Source: Myxococcota bacterium
Lineage (GTDB): Bacteria > Myxococcota_A > UBA796
Reading direction: 5' to 3'
Assembly (NCBI GenBank): GCA_029251165.1
Contig: JAQXDW010000014.1
Location: 1 to 64,000, forward strand
Length of the DNA: 64,000 nt
The translations under genes were made by a program, and so were the position numbers. This document shows, one piece after another, positions 8,793 to 17,362 of the stretch. Each line of letters starts with the position of its first letter. Positions within the stretch are counted from its first letter, which is position 1. The notes under the pieces were generated by a model that ran no database searches, had not been told where the DNA came from, and was given only the letters and a program-made list of their open reading frames with translations.

Positions 8793-8975
8793 TGCTGAGG
8801 CAGCGGTGTTTATGCGGAAAAGCATGAACGAAAGGGAAGTTCGAACGGGCAGTTGTCCGAAATCGACGCGGCCCCCGCCACTGTGACCGGGGATGGCCCC
8901 GCACTCGCCACTGGAGCAATCCGGGAAGGCGCGGCGGTCAGACGATCCGGGAGCCAGGAGACCGACCCTGCCACA
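8793..8975 (+). promoter_or_regulatory. Cobalamin (B12) riboswitch
   Basis: The leader shows the conserved cobalamin-riboswitch landmarks in order: AAAGGGAA, a GACGCGGCCCCCGCCACTGTGA core, GCCACTGG followed by AATCCGGGAAGGC, and the B12 box AGCCAGGAGACC near 8953-8964. It ends about 25 bases before the ATG at 9001. It should shut down the downstream [2Fe-2S] gene and cobB when adenosylcobalamin is plentiful. The ECF gene is transcribed the other way and is not under its direct control. Boundaries are approximate. Confidence 0.93.
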
Positions 8976-9000
8976 CGTGATCGAGCCTTCGGAGGGAAGG

Positions 9001-9834
9001 ATGAGAGATGAGATGGCGTTGATTCGCCGGTGTCGTTCGTTTGTGCTTCAGACCCAGGGGCAGTGGAGCACTGCGGCACGCGCGCGATTCGACAAGATGC
9101 TGGAGCGTCGCGGGCTGTCCGGCTCCGTCGAGGCTGCCCTGGAGGCGGCCGCTGCGGAGCGGACGTCAGACGCGGTCTATGTCTGCGTCGGCTCATCCTG
9201 TAGCAAGACCCCCCTGAGTGTCTCGGTGCACGGACTTCCCGTTCGCGAGACGGCCTGCCTCGGCGCCTGCCAGCAGGCTCCCTCTGCCCACCGGGTGATC
9301 GATGGGACTGGGCAGACCCATGCGGCCCTCGATGCGGGGCTGCTCTCGGCGCTGATTGAGGGCGAAGATCCTCCCGCGCTCCAGCGCCGACGGTGGTCGA
9401 CCGGTGCGCTCTTCCCTGAGCCGGACCTGGAGCCGCTGGATGGACTCCTCGGAGCATGGTCCGGCCCGGGTGGCTTCACGTCGCTGGGCTGCACCCGCAC
9501 CCTCCGCGCAGGCTTCACCCTCGGCGGCCGGTTCCTCGCGCTGACGCTCTCGAGTGCCTGGCCGGCGGTCACCGGGGGCGCCGATCACTACCCCGAGCAG
9601 CTCTCGCTTCAGCCCGATGGTGATCGGTTCCGTGGCGTATACCTCAGCTACCGAGGCAGCCAGGAAGAGGCCTGCGCGTCGGTTGTCGACGGGACCCTGG
9701 TGGTGAGCCTCGGCGGGCGCACCGACGCCCGGCGGGTGCTGAAGTGGGATGCCGACCGCCTCTCTGAGCGCCACGAACGCCTGAGCGATGGGGTGTGGAA
9801 GACCGCCTTTCGGGCTGATCTCCGACGCTCATGA
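9001..9834 (+). CDS. [2Fe-2S] ferredoxin-like protein with C-terminal beta-barrel-like domain
   Basis: The 277-residue product starts at ATG 9001 behind GGAGGGAAG; an earlier in-frame start would lie inside the riboswitch. Residues about 57-95 form a thioredoxin-like [2Fe-2S] ferredoxin motif with Cys62-x4-Cys67-x18-Cys86-x3-Cys90, the last pair in Cys-Leu-Gly-Ala-Cys. Residues about 145-277 look like an all-beta, lipocalin-type domain with alternating hydrophobic strands; I do not recognise the family. The gene is directly under the B12 riboswitch and overlaps cobB by 4 bases. A role in electron supply for corrin-cobalt reduction, or as a cobalt or corrinoid carrier, is a reasonable inference only. 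Confidence 0.8.
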   Translation: MRDEMALIRRCRSFVLQTQGQWSTAARARFDKMLERRGLSGSVEAALEAAAAERTSDAVYVCVGSSCSKTPLSVSVHGLPVRETACLGACQQAPSAHRVIDGTGQTHAALDAGLLSALIEGEDPPALQRRRWSTGALFPEPDLEPLDGLLGAWSGPGGFTSLGCTRTLRAGFTLGGRFLALTLSSAWPAVTGGADHYPEQLSLQPDGDRFRGVYLSYRGSQEEACASVVDGTLVVSLGGRTDARRVLKWDADRLSERHERLSDGVWKTAFRADLRRS

Positions 9835-11189
9835 GCGGTATTCCCGGCCTCATTGTCGCAGCCCCATCCTCCGGCAGCGGCAAGACCACTGCGCTCTGCC
9901 TGCTCGCTGCAGGCCTGGTCCGTCGCGGGGTCGCGGTCCGGCCCTTCAAGGCGGGTCCGGACTACCTCGACCCCACGCACCATCGGGCGGTCACCGGTCG
10001 GGAGTCTCGCAACCTCGACGGCTGGATGATGGGACGGGATGGGGTCGCGATGGCGCTGGCCCGTGGAAGCGCTGGGGGAGCGCTGGCCTTGATCGAGGGG
10101 ATGATGGGTCTGTTCGACGGTCGCAGCCCGGACAGCCTCGATGGATCCGCTGCACAGCTCGCCCAGTGGCTCTCCGCCCGGGTGATCCTGGTGATCGATG
10201 CCTCCGCCATGGCCCGCTCGGCTGCTGCGGTCGCGGAGGGGTTTGCCAACCATGCCTCCGGTGTGGTGGTCGCCGGGGTGATCTTCAACCGGGTGGGCTC
10301 CGCCGGGCACGCCAGGCTGCTGCGCGCGGCCCTGTCACACACCCGGGGGCCTGACGGCGCACCGCTGCGCTACCTGGGTGCCGTTCCTCAAGACGCTGCG
10401 CTGGCCCTCCCGGAGCGCCACCTTGGACTGGTCGCGGCCCGTCAGGCCACCCTCTCCGTGGATGTCCTCGCCGAGCATGCTGCGCGCCACCTCGACCTCG
10501 ACGCGGTCCTCGCGCTTGCCCAACAGACGGCGCTGCCGCTGCCCGCTGTTCCTGGTCCGCTGCCCCCCAGGGTCCGCATCGGTGTCGCGCGCGATGATGC
10601 GTTTCATTTCTACTACGCCGACAACCTCGATCTGCTCAGGGAAGCCGGCGCGCAGCTGGTGCCGTTCTCCCCGCTCGCCGACGCTCGTCTGCCGGAGGGG
10701 CTCGATGGCCTCATCATCGGCGGCGGCTACCCGGAGGCTCACGCAGAGACGCTCTCAGCCAACGCCACCATGCGTGCGGACATTGCCGCCTTCGCTGCCT
10801 CCGGTCGACTGGTCTATGCGGAGTGTGGTGGCCTGATGTACCTGGGAGCGAGCCTGACCGTCGGCGCCCGGGAGCATCCGATGTGCGGCGTGCTCGATCA
10901 CCGCACGGCGATGGCTGACCGGCTCGTGGTGCTGGGCTACCGAGAGGTTGAGACCACAGCTGACAGCATCCTCGGCCCGGCTGGGACCACCTTCCGTGGA
11001 CACGAGTTCCACCACTCTGTGCTCTCCAGCCCGCCGACCGCTCCGACGATCTACACCTGGAGCGGCTACGGCGGGAGCGGTCGCGAAGGCTATGCCCGGG
11101 GTCGGGTGCTGGCCAGCTACATCCATGCTCACTGGGGCGGAAGCCCGGACATCCCGAGGCGCCTTGTCGCAGCCTGCGGGGAGTCCTAA
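9831..11189 (+). CDS. cobB: Cobyrinate a,c-diamide synthase
   Basis: This enzyme amidates the a and c side chains of (hydrogeno)cobyrinate with glutamine and ATP in B12 synthesis. The 452-residue length is typical. The N-terminal half is a dethiobiotin-synthetase-like ATPase with Ser-Ser-Gly-Ser-Gly-Lys-Thr-Thr and the Lys-Ala-Gly-Pro-Asp-Tyr-Leu-Asp-Pro block. The C-terminal half is a glutamine amidotransferase with the nucleophile in Tyr-Ala-Glu-Cys-Gly-Gly-Leu-Met-Tyr. It could equally be named cbiA; the aerobic or anaerobic route cannot be told from this window. It overlaps the upstream gene by 4 bases and its TAA shares bases with the convergent cobO stop. Confidence 0.94.
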   Translation: MSGIPGLIVAAPSSGSGKTTALCLLAAGLVRRGVAVRPFKAGPDYLDPTHHRAVTGRESRNLDGWMMGRDGVAMALARGSAGGALALIEGMMGLFDGRSPDSLDGSAAQLAQWLSARVILVIDASAMARSAAAVAEGFANHASGVVVAGVIFNRVGSAGHARLLRAALSHTRGPDGAPLRYLGAVPQDAALALPERHLGLVAARQATLSVDVLAEHAARHLDLDAVLALAQQTALPLPAVPGPLPPRVRIGVARDDAFHFYYADNLDLLREAGAQLVPFSPLADARLPEGLDGLIIGGGYPEAHAETLSANATMRADIAAFAASGRLVYAECGGLMYLGASLTVGAREHPMCGVLDHRTAMADRLVVLGYREVETTADSILGPAGTTFRGHEFHHSVLSSPPTAPTIYTWSGYGGSGREGYARGRVLASYIHAHWGGSPDIPRRLVAACGES

Positions 11190-11815
11190 AAGTCCACACC
11201 CTTTCGGGCCTTGATGCCAGCCTTGAAGGCATGCTTGACCGGCACCATCTCGGTGACCGTGTGGGCGACCTCGATCAGCTCTGCCGGGGCGTCCCGGCCG
11301 GTGACCACCACCGACAGCTCCGTCGGCAGGTCAGCGAGCACCCCGACGACCTCGGCCACCGGCAGGTGACCGTAGCGCAGGGCAATGTTCAGCTCATCGA
11401 GGATCAAGACGTTGTAGGCTGGCGTGTCGCCGCGGCTGGCCGCGATGATGCGCACGGCCTCGTCCCAGCCCCGCCGCGCGGCGGCGATGTCCTTCTCATG
11501 GTCCTGGCTGTTCCAGGTGAAGCCCTCGCCGCTGACGATGTGCTCGATCTCTGGGAAGCGCTTGATCGCCTCCTGCTCGCCGGTCTTCCACTTGCCCTTG
11601 ATGAACTGAACGAGTCCGACCTTCTGTCCGTGCCCAGCGGCTCGGATCGCCATCCCGAAGGCAGCGGTCGACTTTCCTTTTCCGTTGCCGGTGTTCACGA
11701 TGAGCACCCCGCGCTTGTGCTGCTTGCTGCGCGCCTTGGCGTCCTGCTCAGCCTTCAGCTTCTTCATCGCCGCGCGGTGGGCTTCGGGGTCTCTGGCTTC
11801 CTCAGACATGATCAT
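11186..11815 (-). CDS. cobO: Cob(I)yrinic acid a,c-diamide adenosyltransferase
   Basis: CobO/BtuR transfers the adenosyl group of ATP to cob(I)alamin or cob(I)yrinate diamide, the step after cobB. The 209-residue product has the diagnostic P-loop Asn-Thr-Gly-Asn-Gly-Lys-Gly-Lys-Ser-Thr and the Phe-Ile-Lys-Gly-Lys-Trp block. Starts at 11815 or 11809 are both possible; CAGGAG upstream favours 11815. It is convergent with cobB: the four bases CTAA serve both stop codons. Confidence 0.95.
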   Translation of the reverse strand: MIMSEEARDPEAHRAAMKKLKAEQDAKARSKQHKRGVLIVNTGNGKGKSTAAFGMAIRAAGHGQKVGLVQFIKGKWKTGEQEAIKRFPEIEHIVSGEGFTWNSQDHEKDIAAARRGWDEAVRIIAASRGDTPAYNVLILDELNIALRYGHLPVAEVVGVLADLPTELSVVVTGRDAPAELIEVAHTVTEMVPVKHAFKAGIKARKGVDF

Positions 11816-11886
11816 GCTCCTGTTGCTGGACTGGAGATATCGGAATGCCAGCGCCGGGATAGTCTCTGCACAAAGAAGGAGTCACA

Positions 11887-12147
11887 ATGCAGCAGTTCTC
11901 GACCTTTGAGCTCAGCGAGCTGAAGCTGGTCTACCGCACCCTCCATGCCCACCTCATGGAGCACATCGAGCTGATGGAGACCGACTTCCTCACCGACCTC
12001 CAGCGCTGGCTGCAGTACCGAGCCGGTGAGGACGGCGTCGACGTCGCAGATCATGCGCAGTGGGACGCCTGGCTGGGCGGCATCCACGTCCCCTGTGAGG
12101 AGCGGATGAAGGGGCGCCGGGTCATTCAGCTGGTCAAGCCGGAGTAG
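11887..12147 (+). CDS. Hypothetical 86-residue protein
   Basis: ATG 11887 follows a good AAGGAG at 7 bases. The product is mostly helical, with an N-terminal amphipathic segment rich in Leu, His and Glu and a single cysteine (Pro-Cys-Glu-Glu). No signal or membrane segment is present, so it should be cytoplasmic. No family is recognised. Confidence 0.7.
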   Translation: MQQFSTFELSELKLVYRTLHAHLMEHIELMETDFLTDLQRWLQYRAGEDGVDVADHAQWDAWLGGIHVPCEERMKGRRVIQLVKPE

Positions 12148-12196
12148 GCTGTCTAACACCACTCCTCCGGGAACCGGACCGGCCCGATCAGAGACG

Positions 12197-12703
12197 ATGA
12201 TGCCTAAACGTGTCCTCACGTTCCTCCCAGCCATCCTGGCCTTGGTCGTGCTCGTCCCTGTTGTGCTGAACCTCTTCTTCGTCGATGTCATGCGTCTGCC
12301 GTCGGCTGATCCGACGCTGGCCGCCCGCGCTCCCGTCGCTCGGCTCGAGGCCACCAGTCCGCACGAGTCGGTGACCGTCACCGTAGAGGACGGCGTGATC
12401 ACCGACGGCGTCATCGTGCAGACCAGCGACGCCACGGCGCTGATCACCTACGGCTTCACGCTCTCTCAGGATGCGAGCGGCGCGCTGGTGGTGGATGCGG
12501 TGAGTCCAGACAGCCCGGCGTGGGAGGCCGGACTGGAGGCTGGCGATGTGGTCGTGGGAATCACGATGGCTGGCTTCTCGCTGAACATGGACGGCGAGGC
12601 CAGCGCGCTGGCCCAGCTCATCCTGGGCCGCTGGGATGGGCCGGGGATCACCCTGCAGGTCCTCGGAGCCGACGGCTTCGAGGAGACTCCGCTGACCTGG
12701 TAG
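12197..12703 (+). CDS. Membrane-anchored PDZ-domain protein
   Basis: The 168-residue product has one N-terminal membrane helix (about residues 7-27), a linker, and a PDZ-like domain over about residues 80-160 with the typical Ser-Pro-Ala-x-x-Ala-Gly-Leu-x-x-Gly-Asp-x-Val pattern. No protease domain is attached, so it is likely a periplasmic scaffold or a partner for an envelope protease or secretion system. It ends 4 bases before a convergent gene. Confidence 0.8.
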   Translation: MMPKRVLTFLPAILALVVLVPVVLNLFFVDVMRLPSADPTLAARAPVARLEATSPHESVTVTVEDGVITDGVIVQTSDATALITYGFTLSQDASGALVVDAVSPDSPAWEAGLEAGDVVVGITMAGFSLNMDGEASALAQLILGRWDGPGITLQVLGADGFEETPLTW

Positions 12704-12707
12704 CCGC

Positions 12708-13220
12708 CTACAGGTCGACGATCTGCATGCCGCCGATGTAGGCGCGCTTGCCCAGCTTCACGCCGCTGTGTCGGAGGATGCCGTAGACCATGCTGACGTG
12801 AAAGTAGAAGTTGGGGAGCGCGAATTCGGTGGCATAGCTCGCCGCTGATGCGCCCTTGCCGGACAGAAACGGGAGGGGGACCAGCCGGGTCTCCCAGCCA
12901 TCGAAGTCCGATGCTGAGAAGCCCGCGAGGTAGGTGAGGACTGTGTCGATGCGCGCCCGTAGCTCCTCGAAGGTGGCCTCGTTGTCTTCATGCCGTGGCG
13001 GGGTCTGTCCGGAGAGCCGGGCGGCGCTTCCCTTGGCCGTATCGCAGGCCGCCTGGAGCTGGCGCGAGAAGGGGAACTGGTCCATCTGGAGCCGAGCGTT
13101 GAGATAGTTGTCAGGGTGGAAACCCCGCTCTTCAGCGTATTGCTCGGCCTCCGCCATCCAGGCCTTCATGTTGTTGAGCATCTTCGCCATCTGCGGAACG
13201 GTCACCTCGTACAGGGACAT
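12708..13220 (-). CDS. DUF1993-family protein
   Basis: The 170-residue helical protein fits the DUF1993 family (a DinB-like four-helix bundle): N-terminal Met-Leu-x-Asn-Met-Lys-Ala-Trp, the Gln-Phe-Pro-Phe-Ser-Arg-Gln segment and the C-terminal Pro-Asn-Phe-Tyr-Phe-His-Val block. ATG 13220 has GAGGTG just upstream; a GTG two codons earlier is also in frame. Function is unknown; related DinB-like proteins often bind metals. Confidence 0.85.
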   Translation of the reverse strand: MSLYEVTVPQMAKMLNNMKAWMAEAEQYAEERGFHPDNYLNARLQMDQFPFSRQLQAACDTAKGSAARLSGQTPPRHEDNEATFEELRARIDTVLTYLAGFSASDFDGWETRLVPLPFLSGKGASAASYATEFALPNFYFHVSMVYGILRHSGVKLGKRAYIGGMQIVDL

Positions 13221-13330
13221 GGACACCTCGTGGTTGGTCGGAGCTATGGCTGGTCTACCCGGAGGCCGATGATCCTGCAGCGCCCCCCCCGCCTGTCGCA
13301 GTTGATAGTGTTCTGTCTCTCGGAGGCCCC

Positions 13331-15166
13331 ATGAACATCACCACCCTCGCGCAGCTCTTGCACTCCCGTGCTCAGCAGACCCCAAACGGCGTTGCAGTCC
13401 GCTTCAAGGACAGCAACGAGCAATGGACCGACCGGACCTGGTCCTATGTCCGGGATCGGGCTGACCAGATCGCTGCTGGAATCCTCTCTGCTACAGAGCT
13501 TGCAGACAACGACGTCATCGGCATCCTGGGCCAGACCAGCGAGGACTGGGTGACGATCGACTTCGCCGGACTGTCCATCGGACTGCAGACCGTGCCGATC
13601 TACGCCTCGCTGCTGCCTGAAGAAGTCGGCTATGCCCACGTCGACACCAACGTGAAGATGGTCATCGTCGATGACGCCTACCAGCTGGAGAAGGTGCGCG
13701 GAATGCGCAAGGGCTTCACCTTCTTCAACACGGACTACACCGCCGATCAGGTCAACCTGAAGCACATCGTGGTCATCGATCCCAAGGGCATCGCTCCGGC
13801 GGACGACTGGGAGAGCCTCGCGGATCTGGAGGCCCGCGGAAAGGCCAACCTCGAGGCGCTGCGCGGTGAGCTTGATCGCCGTCGAGAGGGTGCCACCCCC
13901 GACCAGATCGCCACCTACACCTACACGTCGGGGACCACCGGCCCGCCCAAGGCGGTCATCCAGACCCACACCAACCACCTCTCCATTGCCCAGATGGTCA
14001 AGGAGCAGAACGTCATCACCGAGAAGATGCGGGACGGCGGCCTGTTCTTGTTCCTGCCCCTTGCCCACAGCTTCGGCCGGCTCATCCAGTTCGCCTCGCC
14101 GTTCAACGACGTGCCGCTGGTCATCTCCAGCGTCCCGACCCTCCTGGCCGATGCCCAGGCTTGCCGCCCCGGCTTCTTCCCGGCTGCCCCTCGGGTCTAC
14201 GAGAAGATGAAGTCCAAGATCGAGGGCGCGGTCGCGGGTGCCCCGCCGATCCGTCAGAAGCTGTTCCACTGGGCCATCGGCACCGGAACCGCTGCGATGC
14301 CCTACCGCTGTACGGGCCGTCCCGTCCCTGCGCTCCTCGGCTTCAAGCTCAAGATCGCCGACCGCCTCGTGCTCAGCAAGCTCCGCGCCCGCCTGGGCAT
14401 GGACCGCGCCGAGGCGCTGCTGTCGGGATCCGCGCCGCTGAGCCCGGAGGTTCACTCCTTCTTCATGGCGATGGGCCTCGATCTGCTGGAGGGCTACGGC
14501 CTCACCGAAACCTGCCCGGCGCTCTCCTGCAACCTGCCCGGCAAGATCAAGGTCGGCACCGTCGGCCCGCCGCTGTCTCAGGTCACCATCAAGATCGCCG
14601 AAGACGGCGAGATCCTCGCGAAGGGACCGAACATCACTCAGGGCTACCTCAACCGTCCCGAGTCCACTGCGGACGCCTTTGATGATGAGGGCTGGTTCCA
14701 CACCGGAGACCTCGGCAGCATCGACGACGAGGGCTTCGTCAAGATCACCGGCCGCAAGAAGGAGCTGATCAAGACCTCGGGTGGAAAGTACGTTGCTCCC
14801 GCCAAGATCGAGGGGCGACTCAAGGGCCTGCCGATCATCCAGGAGGCGGTCGTCGTCGGCGACAATCACAACTTCTGTGTGGCCCTCCTCGCAGTCGACA
14901 CGGAGGACCTGCAGGACTTCGCGACCCAGAACAACATCCCCGCCGACCAGAACCACCCCACGGTCAAGGAGGCCATCGACGCCCACCTCAAGGCGGTCAA
15001 CGGCACCCTCGCGAGCTTCGAGACGATCAAGTACTACAAGCTGACGCCGGAGCCGATGAGCATCGAGAACGGTCTGCTGACGGCGAGCCTCAAGGTCAAG
15101 CGCAAGATCGTCGAGAAGCGCTACGAGGACCTGATCAACGAGATGTACAGCAACAAGAAGAAGTGA
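13331..15166 (+). CDS. fadD: Long-chain acyl-CoA synthetase
   Basis: This enzyme activates fatty acids to acyl-CoA through an acyl-AMP intermediate. The 611-residue product has the AMP-binding P-loop Tyr-Thr-Ser-Gly-Thr-Thr-Gly-Pro-Pro-Lys near residue 198, the Gly-Tyr-Gly-Leu-Thr-Glu-Thr motif near 400, Tyr/Trp-Phe-His-Thr-Gly-Asp near 458 and the C-terminal Gly-Arg-Lys-Lys-Glu-Leu-Ile-Lys hinge. It belongs to the long (FadD15/ACSL-like) subgroup. ATG 13331 is preceded by CGGAGG. It sits near an enoyl-CoA isomerase on the opposite strand, consistent with fatty-acid use. Confidence 0.93.
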   Translation: MNITTLAQLLHSRAQQTPNGVAVRFKDSNEQWTDRTWSYVRDRADQIAAGILSATELADNDVIGILGQTSEDWVTIDFAGLSIGLQTVPIYASLLPEEVGYAHVDTNVKMVIVDDAYQLEKVRGMRKGFTFFNTDYTADQVNLKHIVVIDPKGIAPADDWESLADLEARGKANLEALRGELDRRREGATPDQIATYTYTSGTTGPPKAVIQTHTNHLSIAQMVKEQNVITEKMRDGGLFLFLPLAHSFGRLIQFASPFNDVPLVISSVPTLLADAQACRPGFFPAAPRVYEKMKSKIEGAVAGAPPIRQKLFHWAIGTGTAAMPYRCTGRPVPALLGFKLKIADRLVLSKLRARLGMDRAEALLSGSAPLSPEVHSFFMAMGLDLLEGYGLTETCPALSCNLPGKIKVGTVGPPLSQVTIKIAEDGEILAKGPNITQGYLNRPESTADAFDDEGWFHTGDLGSIDDEGFVKITGRKKELIKTSGGKYVAPAKIEGRLKGLPIIQEAVVVGDNHNFCVALLAVDTEDLQDFATQNNIPADQNHPTVKEAIDAHLKAVNGTLASFETIKYYKLTPEPMSIENGLLTASLKVKRKIVEKRYEDLINEMYSNKKK

Positions 15167-15228
15167 TCGCCTGGGTGACCGGTGCTGCGCGCAGCAAGCC
15201 GCGCTGGTCATGACGTGTGGTTGCGACG

Positions 15229-15264
15229 AGGGCGGGTGAGGGGAAGCGACCCCTTGCCCGCCCT
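15229..15264 (+). terminator. GC-rich hairpin after fadD
   Basis: AGGGCGGG (15229-15236) pairs with CCCGCCCT (15257-15264), with an inner AGGGG/CCCCT extension. It lies 60 bases past the fadD stop in the gap before a convergent gene. There is no T tract, so termination is plausible rather than certain. I see nothing else in the 220-base gap. Confidence 0.5.
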
Positions 15265-15386
15265 TCGGCGACATGCTCCCTGCACAGAAGCCCTGCTCCG
15301 GCTGCACACGCAGCAGGTCCTCATCGACCGCCTGTCCAGCCGGACCGGAGCTGGAGCATCGGCGACAGGCTGAGCGCTGTGTTGCC

Positions 15387-16208
15387 TCAGAGCAGCAGCC
15401 GCCACGCCGGAGAGGTCAGCCACAGCACGAAGAACATCAGCGCGGTGCTGCGCTTCTTCTTGCGCCAGAAGAACTTGAACCGACCGCTGAGGAAGCGGGG
15501 GTGGAGGAAGGCGCTGGCCAGTGCTTGAGACTCCTCGGCGTTGACCGCCTTGAGCTCCTGCCGGGTGAAGCCGCCTCGGAAGGTGCGGCCCCGACCCGCT
15601 GCGATCCACTCCCGGGCCATCGCCTTGGCGGCGTCGAGCAGTGAATCATGGGGCACCACCCGCTCCACGAGGCCGATCTCAAGCGCCTCCTGGGCGGTGG
15701 GCTGCCAGCCCTCGTCGAACAGCATCCGGGGGGCCGCCTCGCCGATGATGCGCGGGAAGGTCACGGAGGAGCAGCCCTCCGGGGTGGCGCCGAGGGCGGC
15801 GAACGGGGTCGAGAAGCGGGCCTTGTCTGAGGCGATGATCGCATCGCAGAGCACCGCCGAGGTCACGCTCGCTCCGAGCGCCGGTCCATTTACGGCAATG
15901 AGGATCGGCTTGTCGAGATCGATGAACCGGTTGAACAGCGCGGCGTTCTCGGTCGCGATGAAGTCGTGGAGGGTCCTTGGATGTGCCACGGAAAACGCTG
16001 CGCCCAGGTTGACCCCGGCACAGTAGTATGAACCCGCTCCGGTGAGGATAATGACCTTCACAGCTGGGTCTTCGCTGGCGCTTTCCAGCGCGGCGTACAG
16101 CGAGGTCAGCATCTTCACGGTCCACCCGTTGAGGCGAGCGGGGAGGTTCATGGTCAGCGTGGTGATGCCGTCGGCGTCGGTGTCGATGAGGATGAGGTCA
16201 GTGGACAT
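15387..16208 (-). CDS. Enoyl-CoA isomerase-like crotonase with C-terminal membrane tail
   Basis: The 273-residue protein is a crotonase. The oxyanion-hole segments are Tyr-Cys-Ala-Gly-Val-Asn-Leu near residue 63 and Asn-Gly-Pro-Ala-Leu-Gly-Ala. The Pro-Glu-Gly-Cys-Ser-Ser motif matches the catalytic Glu region of delta3,delta2-enoyl-CoA isomerases, which reposition double bonds in unsaturated fatty acids. Unusually, the protein ends with a basic cluster (Arg-Lys-Lys-Lys-Arg) and about 18 hydrophobic residues, a likely tail anchor in the inner membrane. A TAGGCT box lies 6 bases before the ATG and there is no Shine-Dalgarno. Confidence 0.88.
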   Translation of the reverse strand: MSTDLILIDTDADGITTLTMNLPARLNGWTVKMLTSLYAALESASEDPAVKVIILTGAGSYYCAGVNLGAAFSVAHPRTLHDFIATENAALFNRFIDLDKPILIAVNGPALGASVTSAVLCDAIIASDKARFSTPFAALGATPEGCSSVTFPRIIGEAAPRMLFDEGWQPTAQEALEIGLVERVVPHDSLLDAAKAMAREWIAAGRGRTFRGGFTRQELKAVNAEESQALASAFLHPRFLSGRFKFFWRKKKRSTALMFFVLWLTSPAWRLLL

Positions 16209-16220
16209 ACTGGGAGCCTA
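16209..16220 (-). promoter_or_regulatory. -10 box TAGGCT, leaderless start of crotonase
   Basis: On the minus strand TAGGCT (16220-16215) is followed by six bases and then the ATG at 16208. Spacing predicts transcription from the start codon. No Shine-Dalgarno is present. Confidence 0.5.
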
Positions 16221-16273
16221 CCTGACGAATGACACCCTGCAGTGATCCAGAGCGATAGACGAGACGTACACTG

Positions 16274-17359
16274 ATGGCGTTACCCACTGGACTCTCTGTG
16301 CTCTTCTCTCTCTTGGCCTGCATCACCCCCGAAGTTGTCGGCGGCGCTGACTCCGGAGTCCTGGCTCCAGATACCGGCGCGACCGACACCACCGTGGCGT
16401 TCACCGATTGCTCCACCCTCTCCTGGTACGAGGGAGATGTCCGCCTGCAGCAACAGTCTGATGTCGATGGCTTCTGCAGCACGCACAACGCCATCAGCGG
16501 CGACCTGTCCATCGATGTCTCGAACAACGACGACACGATCACCGAACTGGACGGCATCGGCTGCCTCTGCGTGGTCGAGGGGGATCTCCTGCTGACCTCC
16601 GATGGAGAGACGGATGACCCGTCTGCACCGCCTCCGCCGCACATCACCGGTGATCTTGAGCTGAGCCTGCTGCAGCGCATCGGCGGAGACTTCAGCCTCA
16701 TCAACCTCCCGCTGCTGACCTACCTCCAGGAGCTGTGGTCGCTGGAAGAGGTCGGCGGTGACATCCTCATCGATGGCTGCCCGGAGCTTCAGTACAGCTC
16801 GCTGTACACCCTGAAGACCGTCGGCGGCTCGATCACCCTGCGCAACCTCGGCAAGCTCCTGGTCTTCCGACTGCCGTCGCTGAGCAGCGCCCAGAGCATC
16901 CGCCTGGGCAGCACCGGAGACAGCGAGAGCCTGTACTTCCTCGCAGAGCTGGCGCTCACCAGCCTGACCCGTCTCACCGGGGACCTCTCCCTGACCGGAA
17001 CCCGCAACCTCGGACTCCTCTCTGCACCCGTTCTCACCGACATCGACGGAGCCCTGCACATCGAGGCTGCGTGCAGCCTCCGGCCGTCGCTGCCGGTGCT
17101 CACGGCGCTCGGCAGCCTGCACATCGAGGGAGCCTGCGGCATCTCTGACTTCACCGGGGTTCCTGCCCTGACGACCCTGACCGGCACCGATGATGCTGGC
17201 TACAGCTTCTGGCTCTCTGCCTCAGAGGCGGTAGAGGACAAGGAGATTGAGGACTTTCTCGGTGCCCTGTCTGTGCCCCCTCTTGGCGCCATCTTTACCG
17301 ACACCTCCACCACCTGTGCCGACGTGCTCTTCGCATACGGCGAGACCTTCTGCGAGTAG
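16274..17359 (+). CDS. Lipoprotein with receptor-L-like repeats
   Basis: The 361-residue product begins with a hydrophobic stretch and lipobox Ser-Leu-Leu-Ala-Cys (Cys16). Then comes a Thr/Asp spacer and a solenoid of repeated Gly-Gly-Asp-hydrophobic and Leu-x-x-Leu units, like the receptor-L/leucine-rich-type repeats found in many Myxococcota surface lipoproteins. A TACACT box ends one base before ATG 16274, so GTG 16298 (giving the very short signal Met-Leu-Phe-Ser-Leu-Leu-Ala-Cys) may be the true start. It heads a three-gene lipoprotein cluster. A binding or adhesion role is likely; the ligand is unknown. Confidence 0.8.
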   Translation: MALPTGLSVLFSLLACITPEVVGGADSGVLAPDTGATDTTVAFTDCSTLSWYEGDVRLQQQSDVDGFCSTHNAISGDLSIDVSNNDDTITELDGIGCLCVVEGDLLLTSDGETDDPSAPPPPHITGDLELSLLQRIGGDFSLINLPLLTYLQELWSLEEVGGDILIDGCPELQYSSLYTLKTVGGSITLRNLGKLLVFRLPSLSSAQSIRLGSTGDSESLYFLAELALTSLTRLTGDLSLTGTRNLGLLSAPVLTDIDGALHIEAACSLRPSLPVLTALGSLHIEGACGISDFTGVPALTTLTGTDDAGYSFWLSASEAVEDKEIEDFLGALSVPPLGAIFTDTSTTCADVLFAYGETFCE

Positions 17360-17362
17360 ATC

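Noticed and set aside
11812..12447. Open frame of 211 codons on the minus strand
   Set aside because: It crosses two plus-strand genes, one with a good ribosome-binding site and the other with a PDZ domain; its own sequence is low complexity.
13244..15307. Open frame of 687 codons on the minus strand
   Set aside because: Antisense to the acyl-CoA ligase; low-complexity Val/Asp/Leu/Gly composition; no ribosome-binding site.
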